From contig NW_026114246.1 of assembly GCF_018139145.2 (NCBI RefSeq), positions 248,001 to 312,000 on the forward strand: 64,000 nucleotides of DNA, read 5' to 3'. This stretch comes from Gymnogyps californianus. Taxonomy: Eukaryota > Chordata > Aves > Accipitriformes > Cathartidae. This document shows, one piece after another, positions 21,294 to 35,642 of the stretch (within the stretch, counting starts at the first letter, position 1; each line of letters opens with the position of its first letter). Both the position numbers and the translations under genes were made by a program. Below the pieces are notes generated by a model. That model saw only the letters and a list, made by a program, of their open reading frames with translations, was not told the origin of the DNA and made no database searches.

Positions 21294-21897
21294 TGTCATG
21301 GTTTGACCCCAGTCAGCAACTAAGCACCACGCAGCCGCTTCCCCCTCCCCCCTCCCAGTGGGATGGGGAGGAGAATCGGGAAAGAAGGTAAAACTTGTGG
21401 GTTGAGATAAGAACAGTTTAATAACTAAAGTAAAATAAAATATAATACTAACAATAATAATAAAAATATAATTATAATAATAATAATTGTAATGAAAAGG
21501 AATATAACAAAAAAAAGAGAAATAAAACCCAAGGAAAAAAAAACAGTGATGCACAATGCAATTGCTCACCACCCGCTGACCAATGCCAGAGCAGTGATCC
21601 GCCCCTTCCGGCCAACTCCCCCCAGTTTATATACTGGGCATGACATTCCATGGTATGGAATACCCCTTTGGCTAGTTTGGGTCAGCTGCCCCGGCTATGC
21701 TCCCTCCCAGCTTCTTGCACACCTGCTTGCTGGCAGAGCATGGGAAACTGAAAAGTCCTTAACTTAGGATAAGCGCTACTTAGCAACAACTAAAACATCA
21801 GAGTGTTATCAACAGTATTCTCACACTAAATCCAAAACACAGCACTGTACCAGCTACTAAGAAGAGAATTAACTCTATCCCAGCCGAAACCAGGACA
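21294..21897 (-). mobile_element. Solo LTR F, same subfamily as LTR A
   Basis: The 604-bp LTR starts TGTCATGG and ends AGGACA on the + strand, flanked by the 5-bp duplication CCTGT (21289-21293 and 21898-21902). It is very similar to LTR A, including the AAT-rich stretch and the TTTATATA (TATA box on the - strand). No internal proviral sequence adjoins it. Confidence 0.92.
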
Positions 21898-21902
21898 CCT
21901 GT

Positions 21903-22570
21903 GCAAAGCTCTTTGAGATCTATTGGTAAAAAGTTCTGCAAGAGAAGTAGGAACTTTAGCAGCAGCATCTCTGTGTCCAAACGGCACTTCTGGAGAAGAG
22001 GTTAAAAAATGAAGTGGGAGACAGAAAAAAAGAACAGAAGACAGTGGAGGAAGAAGGGAGAAGAGGGTAAAGACCAGTAGGAGTTAAGGAGGAGGAGAGT
22101 TGATAGAATACAGTGTAAGTGATTAATTGCTAAGGACAATACAATTTACACTGCAGTTAGCAGATGTGTATGTGTTGCTCCAGCTGTGGGAACAGCAGAC
22201 TTTCCAGAACTTGTTTCTGATACACAATAACTGTGAACTCTATTATGTGCAAATAATAAATCTAAGCAGCACCTCCAACATATAAATGAGAAAGAAAAAG
22301 TGGCTCATATTTTCAGAAGTGTTAGCACATATTTGTCAACACCAAACTTAGCTAAATAGCACAAAGAAAGACTACAAGACAATGGTAACACATACCCAAA
22401 GCAGTATGTGAGCTTGCAAGTAGATACATGGTTTTGAAAATGTGACCCATGTTTAATAGGTAAGGCCTTCAGGGATGGCAGACTGCGCAAGGTCTTGGGT
22501 AGACTGGATGGGTTTGTTTTGCTGATGTATTTACTGGCTGGTATGTTAATTTTTTCAATGTGTTATAGAG
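21903..22570. other. Intergenic with purine-rich tract
   Basis: No gene seen. A purine-rich stretch of about 100 bases lies around 21990-22090 (GAAGA/GGAGAA-type), capable in principle of triplex formation. Otherwise unremarkable. Confidence 0.5.
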
Positions 22571-22687
22571 CAGTTCCCAAATTAGGGTCATGACCCCACT
22601 TGGGGCCCGCAAGCCTGGAAGTGAAAATGAAAGTGGGGTTGTGACCCTGGAAGTAGGGTTGCTAAGGGAAAACTTTGGGAAGCACTG
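22571..22687. mobile_element. Ancient hAT-like MITE remnant
   Basis: The stretch begins CAGTTCCCAAA and ends TTTGGGAAGCACTG, imperfect terminal inverted repeats of the Charlie/hAT type, with internal GGGTCATGACCCC and GGGGTTGTGACCC blocks. No clean 8-bp target duplication remains (left flank TTATAGAG, right flank ATGTTGTG), as expected of an old copy. Confidence 0.55.
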
Positions 22688-25600
22688 ATGTTGTGCTACT
22701 AGGTGAGACATCTATGTGGATGGTGCGTTTAATCACTGCCAAGGGATAAAGTTTTTAATAGTGCCTATATTTCTCAGAGACTTAAGTCTCATTTCTGACT
22801 GATTTACTGCCAGATTCAAGTAAAGGTCTCAGGTACATAAAGAGAGATTTGAGAATTAAATTCAGGATTGTGCGTACTACATCTTGAAAAGATCAGGCCC
22901 ATCATGTAGTGAAGACAGATCCACCATTTTCTTTAAAATATCCATTGGTAGTTGCAGTCTATTGATTAGAGCACTTCCCTGACACACTCACCTCTGCCAT
23001 TTTTCAGGAGGGTGATCTTACAACCAGGGCATCATCGTGGGATGTAGCCAAGTTTATGGGTTTTGCCCAACTCTTCAGTGTTACCAGGGGAGGTGGGGGT
23101 TGCCCCATACCACCTGCATGATCTTTGGGCAAGGAAAGAGTATGTTTGATTAAGGAAAGAGTCAGTATGTTGAACAAGCATACTGAATAGAAAGGGATAG
23201 CCACTCTGAAGAAAAGACTAAGTCTTACTCGATTCTTTAGAAGTGGCACAGATACCTTCTTCAAGAACAGATCCTAAGCTTGAATTCAGCCTGGACTTTG
23301 AAGGTTTAAGGTTCAGTTGCCAGTACACACTCACCTGGTGGCACTTCAGGCACCCTAGGATATCCTGGTTGGTCTCCAGCTGCTGTTCCCAAAGGACACA
23401 ATTCTTCCATAGCTCCTGTGTCATATTTGACAGCCCCATGAGGAAGCTTGCGATACCCTAATGAGTTTTAAATGGAACAAGTTCCCTATGTGTGGACAAG
23501 TGAATTGAGCCCTTAGGCTCCTAAATCATGTAAGTACTTCTGAATACAGTCATGAAAAGTAGACTTAAAGAGTTGTATCTCCTTATTTCTCATGCTCTAT
23601 GCACATTTAATCCAATCTCAAATTATACTGTGCTATGACTGCAGCATTCATGGTAGAGCTGGAGAATATTCCTGACTTTCACCTAGAGAAATATTTTGTA
23701 GTTAGTAATAGAACATTTGTGATACGTAGCATGCCATTTCAGTAAGTGAAGAGGTCTTAACAGCTGATTTTTGGCAGTGACATGTCTCTGTTTCTCATTT
23801 ATTAGTAACTTGCATTGATTTATACCAGGATTAATTATTGATGCAAATATTTCACCCATATTTTTTCTGTCACAAGCAGGGAAAAAATGCATGGCTGTGA
23901 ATAATCCATACAATGGTTTATGAAGCCCAAATTCCTCAGAGAGTATCAGATATCCACCTGGTGTCCCTGAGTGCTGGATTTCGCATTTAGATCTCTGAAT
24001 TAACAGATGTGTACAGTCACATACAGGCAGAAAGCTCCTTCTTGATACTACATCTGAGGAGGCTCATGGGCACTGTTTATTTTAACAAAATCATGGGTTA
24101 TCTTGTGCTTGTGAAATTTGTTCTAAATCTACTTGTTTCAGAATGTTAATAACCAGTACTCTGCACAGAGCTCAACTTCTAAGTTTTAGTTCATAAAGCA
24201 CATCTAAAAAAGATAAGTGTACCTACTGTAATATGTTTCCAAAAACAAAACAGCCACGATTTTGAGCAGAAGCCCCTGAATCTCAAAAACATACTTTTCT
24301 AATGTATGCAATCCCATTAAAAAGTAAATCTTATTATGCATTTTTGCCTGAACATTTTGGTACATGAGATCCAACACATTTCAAATCAGCTCAGACAAAT
24401 AAAATTTATAGAAGTCATTATTATCAAAACTATAGTGTTAAAAAAGGGGAGGTCTCAGAAAGAAGGAACTTGATTTAAAACTTACAATATTTTAAAATAC
24501 TGCACATTTCAGATCCTTCTATTTGCTGTGTTAAAAGTGGGGATTGTAAGAGCATTTCCAAGCTTTTTCTCCACAACTATGAAGGCTAGAAAGATGGTCT
24601 AATATGAAGCACAGACTTCTATACATTCATGTTATGCAAGAACTTGAGGATTTTAAGAAACAAAACAAAAACAAATATTGAAAAACATGATAAAGTCGTA
24701 AGTCAGCAGGCCTGACCGCCAAGCAGAGAGGACTTTATTTATTCAGAACTGTTCTGTGTCTATGAAACTGAAGCCTTGTCTGCACTTAAGAACGTCTCTT
24801 TTTATTAGTCCCGCATAGGGCAATCATTCCCCTCATCTAGAAATGGTAATTCTAGCTTAAACATGTCTTAAAGGTATATCCTACTTCTGGTCAGTGAAGC
24901 AAGAGTCATATCTTCAGCAAGAGCATCTGCATACCTACATCTGCAGTAGGGCAGTGTGAAGCACAGTTATGATGATGAAAAAAATTGCACTGCTAGCAAA
25001 CAAACATAATCATGCCAGTAAAACTTATTAAGTATAGACCAGACTTGAATACACTATTTTCTGAAGAACCACAGAAACCAAGTTGACATTTGGGATTTGC
25101 TTTTTCACAGAAGCAAGTAGCCACAGCTGCTTATAAAGTTTTAATAGATGGTTTTTTTCACTACAGTAGCAAATCATATAAGAACATATCAAATAAGCTT
25201 TTATTATAGTCTTGTAAAATAGTCAACAGCATGTATCAAGCCCAGAACCTATGTTCTCACTCTTTGTTCTGATGATGTTAATAAAGAAAAAAAAAATTTT
25301 TTTATATATCTCATCCAGAGAAGAGGAAGAATTTAATATGTCTGTCATTGTGAAATCCTCATCTTTTCTAATGAAAAACAAAATATTTAAGGTCAATTTT
25401 TCAACAACTCATGGAAAAAAGCTTGCACACACTATTTGCATATTCAGATCAAATAACTGTCATTACTTGCACATACAATCACTTGATGTACTGTCTGTCT
25501 CAGGCAGATTGGCTGCAATCATGTGCACAGAATCCTCAAAGCTTCCTCAGGTTTCACAGAAACTGAAAATCATAGATGATATCTTTGTTTAAAGCCTCCG

Positions 25601-28600
25601 TGGGGGGATGGTGGCTCAACAAAGTAGAGGGAGTGTAACAACTGTTGCTTATTTTCATGAGGGAGGTTAGACAGTCCCACTGTTACGTGCATTCTTTCTC
25701 CCCTCTCCCCAAGTTATGGAGCAGCACTGCTGCCACCAATAAATAAACCTAGGCTGAGGAAGGAGGTGGAGTTTTTTGCCCTTCCACCCCTTCCGTGAAG
25801 GCAAGTAGCCCTAAGCCACTGGGTTTGGTATGGAGAGCTGTGCTGGGGCTTAGGTTACTGAGCTAGAAAGGGACCCTGAACGGTATCCTGAGGCAGGCAG
25901 GGATACAATGAAATCTTCTGATAACACCACACTGATAAGCTCAGCAGGACCACAGCACGGGTGTGTGACTGTAGCGTGAAATTGTTATCAAAGTTCCTGG
26001 CATAGTTTTGGCTCAGGCCAACTACCTCTCTCCCACAATTCAAAGTCATATTTCAGGGTTTTGCACAGGCCAAGGATCATCCTCAATAAGAATACAGTTA
26101 ATATAGTCAGAAGGGCAAAAGAGCTGGCCATATGGACACGGGCCTTGCCATCCCAGTTAGCTTCAGGACCAAAGAACATTCCTTAGTCCATTTTATTTAC
26201 TAATACAGACACAGCCTTCAAGTCAGATTTATATGCTGTATGTGTGAAACCCCTTATTTATATGGTCTAGGAATTGCTTGTATAACTTGCAAGTGGTGGA
26301 ATGACATAAGACAAAGCCACAAATGAGCTGTGCATGATACTCATCTTAATTCTTTAGCAAAGGCACACATGTATCAACCTGTCTATGTTCCTTACTCCTT
26401 TAAATGTACTACAGAGATTTTTCTTGAAGAATCGGGAAAGAGAGACAGCAGGTAAGTGAATATACTCAATATCTTAATATGCAAATAGTGTACAAGTAAT
26501 ACACTAATAACAGAAAATGTGTTTGCTATTAAAATACTCAGGGAAAAAATTGACTGATTTGAATAACTCAAGTGAACTTCACAATCTGTGTTTCTGAATA
26601 GGAGAAATGCCAGATTTGGAATAAGTCATTGCCTTATGGAATCTTGGCGTTTTCTCCTGCTCAGAAATGCAAACTGTGAAGTTCAACTGAGCTATGCAAA
26701 TCATCTTGTCTTATGCTTCTTTTATTAGGCAATTCTGTCTTGATACTCTGAGTTATGAACTACATAATACAGTTTCAATGGTACATGGAATCAACATGTT
26801 ACTTCAAGAGTGGAGACACTCTATGTAAATAATTGCTTAGAATAATTTCTTTCATGCTTAAATTAAAGAGCTGCTGTCTGCACAAATATAGCTAGGCAGA
26901 CTGAAGCAAGGAATGAGAAGGAATGAAGTGCTATTGGACACACTTCGTGGGTTCCCGATATCACTAGGAATATCCTAGGTGCATAGCTCAGTCTGAGATG
27001 CTATATCTAAACTATGGGATGTGGGCAGATAATTCACATTTCCTTTCTTGTATGTCACTGATCTGTCTGCATGAGAACAAGTTATCTGACCTACTAAACA
27101 TAAATACATCATAAAGCTCTGTTTTAGAAAGGATCACAGAAATTTTTACAAGGTTAAAGCAAATGCCAAAATACATCATTAAAAGACAGAAAAAATGGAA
27201 GAATGCATGACAATAAATCAGATGGACTACTAGTCCTAGCAAGCAAGTAAGAGGAGTTAAATTACAGATGCTTATGTGCCTTTATTTTTATTCCAGAAAG
27301 TTGATTTTACAGCAGGTAATTAAAAGCTACCTGCTTGTAGCATCCCAGTGGAGAGAAAGCATTCTAGTTTTCCAGAAGTAACTAAGCAGATTCAACGCTA
27401 TTACCTTCATACTTCAGAGCAGTAAGAGAATTGTCTTGTCTCCATTAGGATTTTACAGACTTAGCAGGTATTAGTTGATCCACTGGGGGGAAAAAATCCA
27501 AGCAAAAAAAGAAAGCAATGAAACCACAGCTTCTGAGCCTTCACTGCAATGCTAGCTGGAGAAATCTGCACCAGATTTGAGCATCCAGGTTAGTCCAGGC
27601 CTAGGGAGCCCAGTGCAGTATTACTACTCCACTCATGAGAGCTGTACTCCCTTTATATGTTCTTTGGAAGATCCCCTTTTATTTCCCCTGCAATAAGATG
27701 AGCTGTTCTCTAATTTTTCCATTGGAAGAACTTTCTGTCTTGGGTAGAACTGTCTGAAGGTAATAGATAGCCACCAGCACTTTGATGATTTTAGCTTAGA
27801 TTTTTGCTGCAAAGGAAATGGGCAACCAGCCTTGGTTAAAGTGAAATCCAGGCTCTAGCAACATAAAGGTAAGCAGTGAGAAAGGCACAAGAAAACTCCT
27901 ACAAAAAAGTGACTGTTGCATTTCTGAGGCTAATTTTTGCAGTATGATTTTCTAAGATTCATTAATTATTCCAGCAGACCTAATTGCAACTAAAGACATC
28001 TGTCATAAAATTCTCCTGATATCATCTGAAAATAAAGTCTTGATCTCACTTACTTGGTCCATGCATGGAGGAAGGAAAGACTGTTCTATTTTTCTATCAA
28101 CATGAGGATTTGTGGGCCAGTTGCCTTTTTTGACATCATCTCTACTTCCATCAAGGTATCTAGACTGCTTGTACACCCTTAAAAGATACAGTCAAGAAGT
28201 CCTTTACCAGGAAAGTCACATCCATCCCTAGAAATTATGCTCTTTAAATAAAATAAAATGTCACACATATTTTCAAAAATTGATAATTTTTCTCTATATA
28301 AAAAATAAGATGAAAAAGATGGAAGTTCTGAAAAATTACTACAACCATCCTGCAAATTAACAGGGATCTTTTTTGTAGTATTTTGCTATCAAAATTCATA
28401 AAGCTATGGGGGTTTAGCTGGTGGAAAACAAAAGTAATTAAGTTTTTAGTTTTTTGAGGTTTTTTTTTTTTAAAAAAGTCCTCTCATAAGAATCACTGAA
28501 AATAAACAAATGGAAATATATTTTCTTCATATATTTTGCTGAAAATAAAATACATTTTCAGCCATCATGAGACACTTCTGCAAGAGGTCTTCAAGTCATC

Positions 28601-31600
28601 TTTGGACAGGCTACATGGTAATTGTATTCTAATTCTGGAAACCTATTGTCAGGAACTGGTGATAGGGACATCAGGTGCCTAGGATACTACAAAGAAATAC
28701 AATCTTCCTCCAAATATTTAGGTAGAATGATATGGAAATATAAAGGGCCTTTTGTAATTTCTTTCTGCTGACTCCTCTCCACCTACTTTTGCTATAAAAA
28801 AGAGGATGACCTATGCCAGAAAAAAAGCATGACTTGGTGACTTGTCAAAAAGGGAATGAATAATACAAAAACAAGAATAAAATTGGACTAGGCTAGAATC
28901 AACTTCCAATAAAAACATTCCCTAGGAAGTCTGAGTTTGCAGCTTATTTTTGCATGAAAGTATTTAAACTTTCACTGATATTTACAGTTGCAGACATCCC
29001 AATGCTGTCTTTTTCCATTAGTAAGCAAAGTTTAGTTTCTGTCTTACATTTCAGCTGGTTGACATAGCAAATGGAAGAAGTGAATGACATTCTGGGAAAT
29101 CTATAGCTCGTAATTCTTGTTTCTTAAAGATTTGGCACAAAAAGCTTCAGGTTCCATGAGGCTGCCCTAACAATGTGCAAAAGTTCATAGCAGAGAGAAA
29201 GAATAAATGGGGAAAAAAAGGAAGCCAAGAAGAGATAGGTAAAATGCTAGATGTAAATTTTGACATACTGACATTGTGTGGTCAGATACTGACATTCTTT
29301 GACCAGATAACGTATTTTCAGACAAAGGAAATGCAATCCACTTGGGCATCAGCAAAAATTGTGTTACGACACCATAAAGGGAATTCTTAGTTATGCTAGA
29401 AGAAGGTGGGGATTACTGGAAGAATGGTAAGGCAGGTAAAAAAATGGCCAAAAAGGGGAAAAAGGAGATGATCACAAGTAGTCCTGAGAAAGGAAGTATC
29501 CAACCAGAGTGCTCCTCAAACATCATGTTTAATATATTTGTTAACTTAACCTTGAGACAAAATCCAAGCATACATATGTTGATAACAAAAGTTAGGATAC
29601 ATGGTCAGTACAGATGAAGACACAGGTACCACCCACAAACTGGATGGCATTGATCATTGGTAAGTTACAACAGAAAAAAGAATGAGACTCCAGACTGAGG
29701 GACTACTAACAATGATACAAGGCAATTGTGTGATATGGACATCCTACAAGTCAAACACAATCCCAAGACAGGATAGAAAGAGCAATGAAGTTCTTGAACA
29801 GTCTTCCAGAAGGAGCAATGGGGCAAAAATAGCCCAGATCATCTTAAGATGGAACTTCATCAATTTATTAAAAAGGCTATATGATGTGGTTGCCTGAAAT
29901 AGGAGGAGACTGGATGAGCCAGAAGATCCCCTTCAGTCTTGGCTAAAAAGACCATAACACCTTGCCACTATTTCTAGAAATGTGACTTACAAGCACAATA
30001 ATCTGCATTCAACAATTTTCTATTAAAATTTATTTTCTTGTTCCAGTTCTTCATGTTGAGAAGCTATCACTGCAAAACCCTTTAAGTATTCAATAAAAGG
30101 AAAATCCAAATACAGAAATCCAAGTTGCGATGGAAAACTTTTAACCTGATAAGGCAACAGTCAAACCATAATAAATACAGGAAAGAAACCATGGGCTTTG
30201 CCTTCTTAGGGAGACCTTTAAGACTGAAGGCTGTGGTGATGGAGAGGGTCATAAAGATAATTATTCAAGGCAAAGTTCAAAATAATTTACATAAGAATTC
30301 CTGAAATTCCCCTTCATTTTGTAGCAAATCAGTAGCAATTAAACAAAGTTGAATATCAATGTTGAAAATTCTGGGGTTTTTTTCTGAATATATCATTTTC
30401 CTGCTCACAAATCAAACATTGCTCATTATTTAACTACAGAAGTTGTGAATGTTGCATATGGACTTCATAACTTGGACATTTTTCAAAAAATATCCCTAGA
30501 AATTGAAAGTCAGAAACATGTAAAAACAAGTTTCAACACTGTTGTCTGTGTTCTTAAAGACAGAAAAATAACAAAAGGGAAAATTCCTTCTCTATGTTTA
30601 CTATACTTTATGATTCTAGTTGTCCTTCTGAAGTGCAAATTCCAAGTTTGTGAATAAAGGGGGTATTTCAAGTCACTGCAAAATTTTGCATTTGCTTTAT
30701 CCAAGCAGAAAATTGTGACAAGCTTTTTTCAAAGCTTCTTCTGAAAGTTGTACTTTTTTGCAGTTCTTTCTTAGTTATTTGAGGATCTCAGTTTTGTTTT
30801 ACATTTCAGTTCATTGGAATTGGAAGCCTCAATTCAGCAATGTATTTACCATGTTCCAAATTTCTTTAGGGCCATGAATATCTCCATTGAATGCATGAAG
30901 GACTCTACATTATATGAATGTGAGAAACAGAGCTGGGTTTTAAACACATCTGAGGAGACCTTATAAAGTATTTTAGGGTAAAATGTGCTCAAAATGCATT
31001 TGTTTTTGAATATGCATTTCTAATCAGGTAATATAAATTAGTGGTACATTTAATATCTAAACATGAGGCTATAAAGTTCCCTTTAAACTGTCTGAATCTG
31101 TTAGATGCTACTTATACAGTTGTCACATAGCTTAAAAAAAATCTTTGTGAATAGATATAAATTATTTTCCATTTCTAATATTAATCAGAATTAGAAAGAA
31201 ACATGAGGCATAAGATGAAATTTAGGCTTCCAGAAAATGTTGCTAATTTCTTAATTTTTTTCTGAGAGCCTTTGTTCTCATTCAGAATGCCAGTGATCCT
31301 CTCTAGACCACAAAGAATCAATAGAAAACCTTGATCATTATGTCCATTTTGTTCATAAATGTATCCTTTTATTTCATCTTGTGCTCTTTTTTCAGAACAA
31401 CTACCCCCTTCTGCAAAAAGGAAAACCCAAATAACACTTTCCTCCAGTGAATTCCAGTAAAAGGGGGCAAGCAATAATAGAAGTATGGATTCATGGGCAT
31501 TAAAATGAAACCATATGGAAACATAGGCAGAGGATTTGAGCAGGAAAAGTACTGTTTAAAAATTAATCTTTATGGCTTAATGTGGATTGTTAGGAACACT

Positions 31601-33465
31601 GCAAAAGTTCTGAAAACTATTAATTCAATGCTGCTACAAAGCTGATGCTCTGAAAAAGCTAAAACAACATTTATGTTGTCAGACTGGCTCATCAATGACA
31701 GCCTGGGAAATACACTTTGTGACCTAAATCTAAACTAACAAAAGACCCTGAAGAATACTTATTGCATCTGTCATGTTAGTCAGAATTTCTGTGACCACTG
31801 ACATGTACATGTGTACAGGGAATTTATTACCCTGTTGTAATATTACTACCCTTCACCTTCTCATGAGGAAAATAGAAAATGAGAAAGAGGAAGGGTCTCC
31901 AAAGTCTTACATGGCAAATAAAGTACAAAGAAAGAAATATGAGAGCTATAGTAGCATTTAGCCTGTTTATGAAAAGGGGGGAAAAATGTAACTTAAATTA
32001 CAGTATTAGTTTTCTGTCTGTTTTTCCACTGCACTTCAAGGGTATAAAATGGAAAACATATGAGAAAAGTAGTCTAAAAGAAGGGGTTTTTAATGATACT
32101 TTCCAAATTGACGAGAAGAATACACAGACACAACAGGGATTACAAGTCTCTTTGATGAAGTCTCTCTCATTTAAACCTGTTTCTGCTTTCTTCATGGAAT
32201 GAGATAATCTCTCCAAAATGAATTTTTTTTTTTTTTTAAATGACTCAAAGAAAGGTCATTGCTAATGTAAGGCTTAGAGGTCAGAACAAATGTGGGAAGA
32301 CAGGTAAGGAGAGGAATAATAAATATATAGATAAAATTAGAAAAGGGCCAAGATGAGGTAATTTCACAAGCCAATTAATCTAGCAAATGCTTAACTGTTT
32401 CACTGAAGAGCAGGAAGAGAAAAAGTAATGATCGTACAGCCTTTTCTATGAAAGAGCCTTGCTTACACAACACATGGATGAGTTAGATCCTCCTTGATTT
32501 AATCTTGACATGTTAATATCCGAGTCAAAAGGCACAAGTTTGAATAACTTTACTATTTGTATTAGCTAAAATTAAACTCACCAGGAATACCGAACTGGGT
32601 GGAAAAGACCTATTTGTGTCTAACAGTTTCTGTTTCAGATGAAGTATAAATTTCTTTCTGTGGTTTTTTTTGTTGTGTTGCAATACAACTGCCTTTGGTG
32701 AAAACTAAATCTGATACAAAACCAAAACAACAACAATTTAGTCAAGAACATGTCATAGAAAATGAAATTAAAAGTGACCCCAAATTAAAAAAGGACTGCA
32801 TGAACTATTTTCTATTATCATTATACTTTAATTATATGTTTAGGGAATTGTTTTAATTTAAATGATTTATTGCAGAATAATAGTTCATTTTCATTTGACA
32901 GGGAATTAATGTCACTTTTGCTTTGCCACTTTCTTGTTGGATGTAAGTCATCTGTTCCTCAGTATGACAGTGTCCTGCAGCTGAATGGCTGATAGTGGCA
33001 AGCATATTGATATGCTAAGCCTTTTAAGTGTCATAGGATAGAACCATCCTGTTCTCCCAAGATGTTGAAACAGGCCTACAACTTATCATTTAATTTTAAG
33101 ACTCTGAAGTTTGACTTGGTAACACGTCAAGCTATAGTCTCCAAAATTAAGAACATAACTATTTCTTGTAAGTAGAAATCTTGTGGCATTTGTAGTCCTA
33201 ATGTTATTATTAGATGATGCAATATTACCTTAAATAGAAAAAAGAAATTGAGTGAAATAACTAATTTATAGCACCTTTTTAAATCATCAAGACAAATCAT
33301 GGTATGCAATAGAAATTGCATGACTACCAGAACGATAATCCCATAATTAACTGTGTACACTACTAATGACAAAGTAGAGCTCAGGCCTTTAGAACAAAAC
33401 TATATTGAGAAACACAGGTAACTAGATGACCTTTTTCAGAACTTCATTTTTGCAATTAGTTTTAT
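22688..33465. other. Long AT-rich intergenic stretch
   Basis: About 10.8 kb without any convincing gene. Short open frames occur at the density expected by chance in AT-rich DNA and none shows a recognisable domain. Very diverged CR1-like passages may lie near 28565-28700 and 29640-29950, but I could not establish them. It could harbour distal regulatory elements of FST. Confidence 0.5.
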
Positions 33466-33470
33466 ACAGG

Positions 33471-34065
33471 TGTGCTGGTTTTGGCTGGGACAGAGTTAAT
33501 TTTCTTCATAGTAGCTAGTATGGGGCTATGTTTTGGATTTGTGCTGAAAACAGTGTTGATAATACAGGGATGTTTTTGTTATTGCTGAGCAGTGCTTACA
33601 CAGAGCCAAGGCCTTTTCTGCTTCTCACACCACCCCACCAGCGAGGAGGCTGGGGGTGCACAAGAAGTTGGGAGGGGACACAGCCGGGACAGCTGACCCC
33701 AACTGACCAAAGGGATATTCCAGACCATATGATGTCATGCTCAGCATATAAAGCTGGGGGAAGAAGAAGGAAGGGGGGACATTTGGAGTGATGGCATTTG
33801 TCTTCCCAAGTAACCGTTACGCATGATGGAGCCCTGCTTTCCTGGGGATGGCTGAACACCTGCCTGCCAATGGGAAGTAGTGAATGAATTCCTTGTTTTG
33901 CTTTGCTTGTGTGCGTGACTTTTGCTTTCCCTATTAAACTGTCTTTATCTCAACCCACGAGTTTTCTCACTTTTACTCTTCCAATTCTCTCCCCCATCCT
34001 GACGTGGGGGGAGTGAGCGAGCAGCTGTGTGGTGCTTAGTTGCCAGCTGGGGTTAAACCATGACA
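33471..34065 (+). mobile_element. Solo LTR D (ERVL-like family)
   Basis: The 595-bp LTR starts TGTGCTGG and ends CATGACA and is flanked by the 5-bp duplication ACAGG (33466-33470 and 34066-34070). The U3 contains TGATGTCA followed by TATAAA at 33747-33752, and ATTAAA lies near the 3' part. It is related to LTRs B and C but distinct in its first 80 bases. No internal sequence adjoins it. Confidence 0.93.
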
Positions 34066-34070
34066 ACAGG

Positions 34071-35637
34071 CTATAGTATCTTAGCAAGTGGAAAAATAAT
34101 GATGTGCATCACTGGTGTCACTGATTTAACCAGTAAAAAAAAGAATTTATAGAAAGCCATTTAGAGAAGAAGAGAAAAGAGAAAATTAATTGTGAATAAG
34201 CAATCGGGTGCCTTAATTCATAAAACTAACAGCACATTTTGTGAAAGGTGTGGTGGGCAAGCTAAAGCTGCCATTGCCAAGCATCTGTATTAAAAAAAAG
34301 TATTCCTACAGCACGTAACCTGACCAGGGGTTATTTTGAGGAGGGCATAGTGTTCCTTCACCAGTGTATTCAGTAAAACCAGGGCATTCTTCAGTATCTT
34401 CTCTTATAAATGAGTCAGAAATATTTTTTTCTGGAGAGTTTCTAAATATTCTATTTTGAAAATATTCTGTCTATATATATTTTGGTAATTTACTTTCATG
34501 AAAACAGAATCATTAATCCTTAAGAATTTCAACAGCTGCTTTACAGAAATCGTATTATTTTCCTGGCACCACAATCCTTTTTGTAGAAACTAATTGTGTC
34601 ACCAAAACCAACATTCCTGGTGCAGTTAATACAGTGATGGTCACAATCAAAATTTAAAGTACTATACAGCAGGCTGCATTTTAGTAGAAGATTTTGATGA
34701 CTTCCATCCAAACACAGAAGGTGCAGAAATGCATGTGTGGCCTCTTCCAGATCCAGCATGCCAGTGTATAAGGCAGACAGATACAGAACTTATAATTCCT
34801 TATCCAAAGTACTCAGAGCCAAACTAAGCATAACCCAACTGGGATACTGCCTTCCTTTTTGCAATCTCTTGATTTCAGATTCCAGTTGCTATAGGGACAT
34901 CCATCTTTCATTTCTATATGGACAGTCACAGATATTGCAGACTTTTTAGCAGCTCTCGTGAATCTTAGACTCTTAAGCTGTGCACTTAAGAGAAAACTTA
35001 ATTTTCATTTTACAACAAAGATCCAAAATAATGTTCATGGTTCTGTAGGATAATTTGAATATGCAAACTGAGCAAACCAAAAGGGCCCAAAAGTCTGGAG
35101 GCAACCCATGTTTTTATTACTTTAAAAAATTTTTTTAACAAACTCATGACATTTTGGGCCCAACTTCTCATTTCTGAACAGATGGGGTTTGCAATGCTAA
35201 GTCTGGGACAGATGAATCAATCCACACACAAGGTATACTACAGTCAGCCTTTTGACCAGATGGGGACCTGGGGATTTCCACAGGAGGGGAATCCCAAAAC
35301 CACACAGAGCTGAATAAACACTGCCCTTTCCCAGAACACACTAGACACAGGAGCCGGTTGGGGTATGCTGGTAGCATGAGAGCCAGCACACCAGTGTGCT
35401 CAGAGCAACACACGAACGCCTGTGAACAGCACAAAGAGAGCTAGAAGTAGTGCTTTCTTCAGTCTGGTCAAGAAAACAGGAGCACAATGGCAAATCACAT
35501 ACAGATTGTTATAGCCAAGAGAAAAAGAAAAAGCACTCCTTAAAACCTCTTGCAAATTTTACAGCACAGCAGTTAGATTCTGTCTTTTCTGTGGTTCTGA
35601 ACAGCAGAAGCCTGGGATCCAGTTCTTGCTTCTGTTC
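34071..35637. other. Intergenic, no gene seen
   Basis: AT-rich sequence lacking recognisable coding, RNA or repeat features up to the next LTR. Confidence 0.5.
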
Positions 35638-35642
35638 CTATG

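Noticed and set aside
28565..29950. Diverged CR1-like passages near 28565-28700 and 29640-29950
   Set aside because: Phrases such as GAGGTCTTCAAG and CCCCTTCAGTCTTGG are suggestive but too degraded to support by eye; a profile search against CR1 subfamilies would decide.
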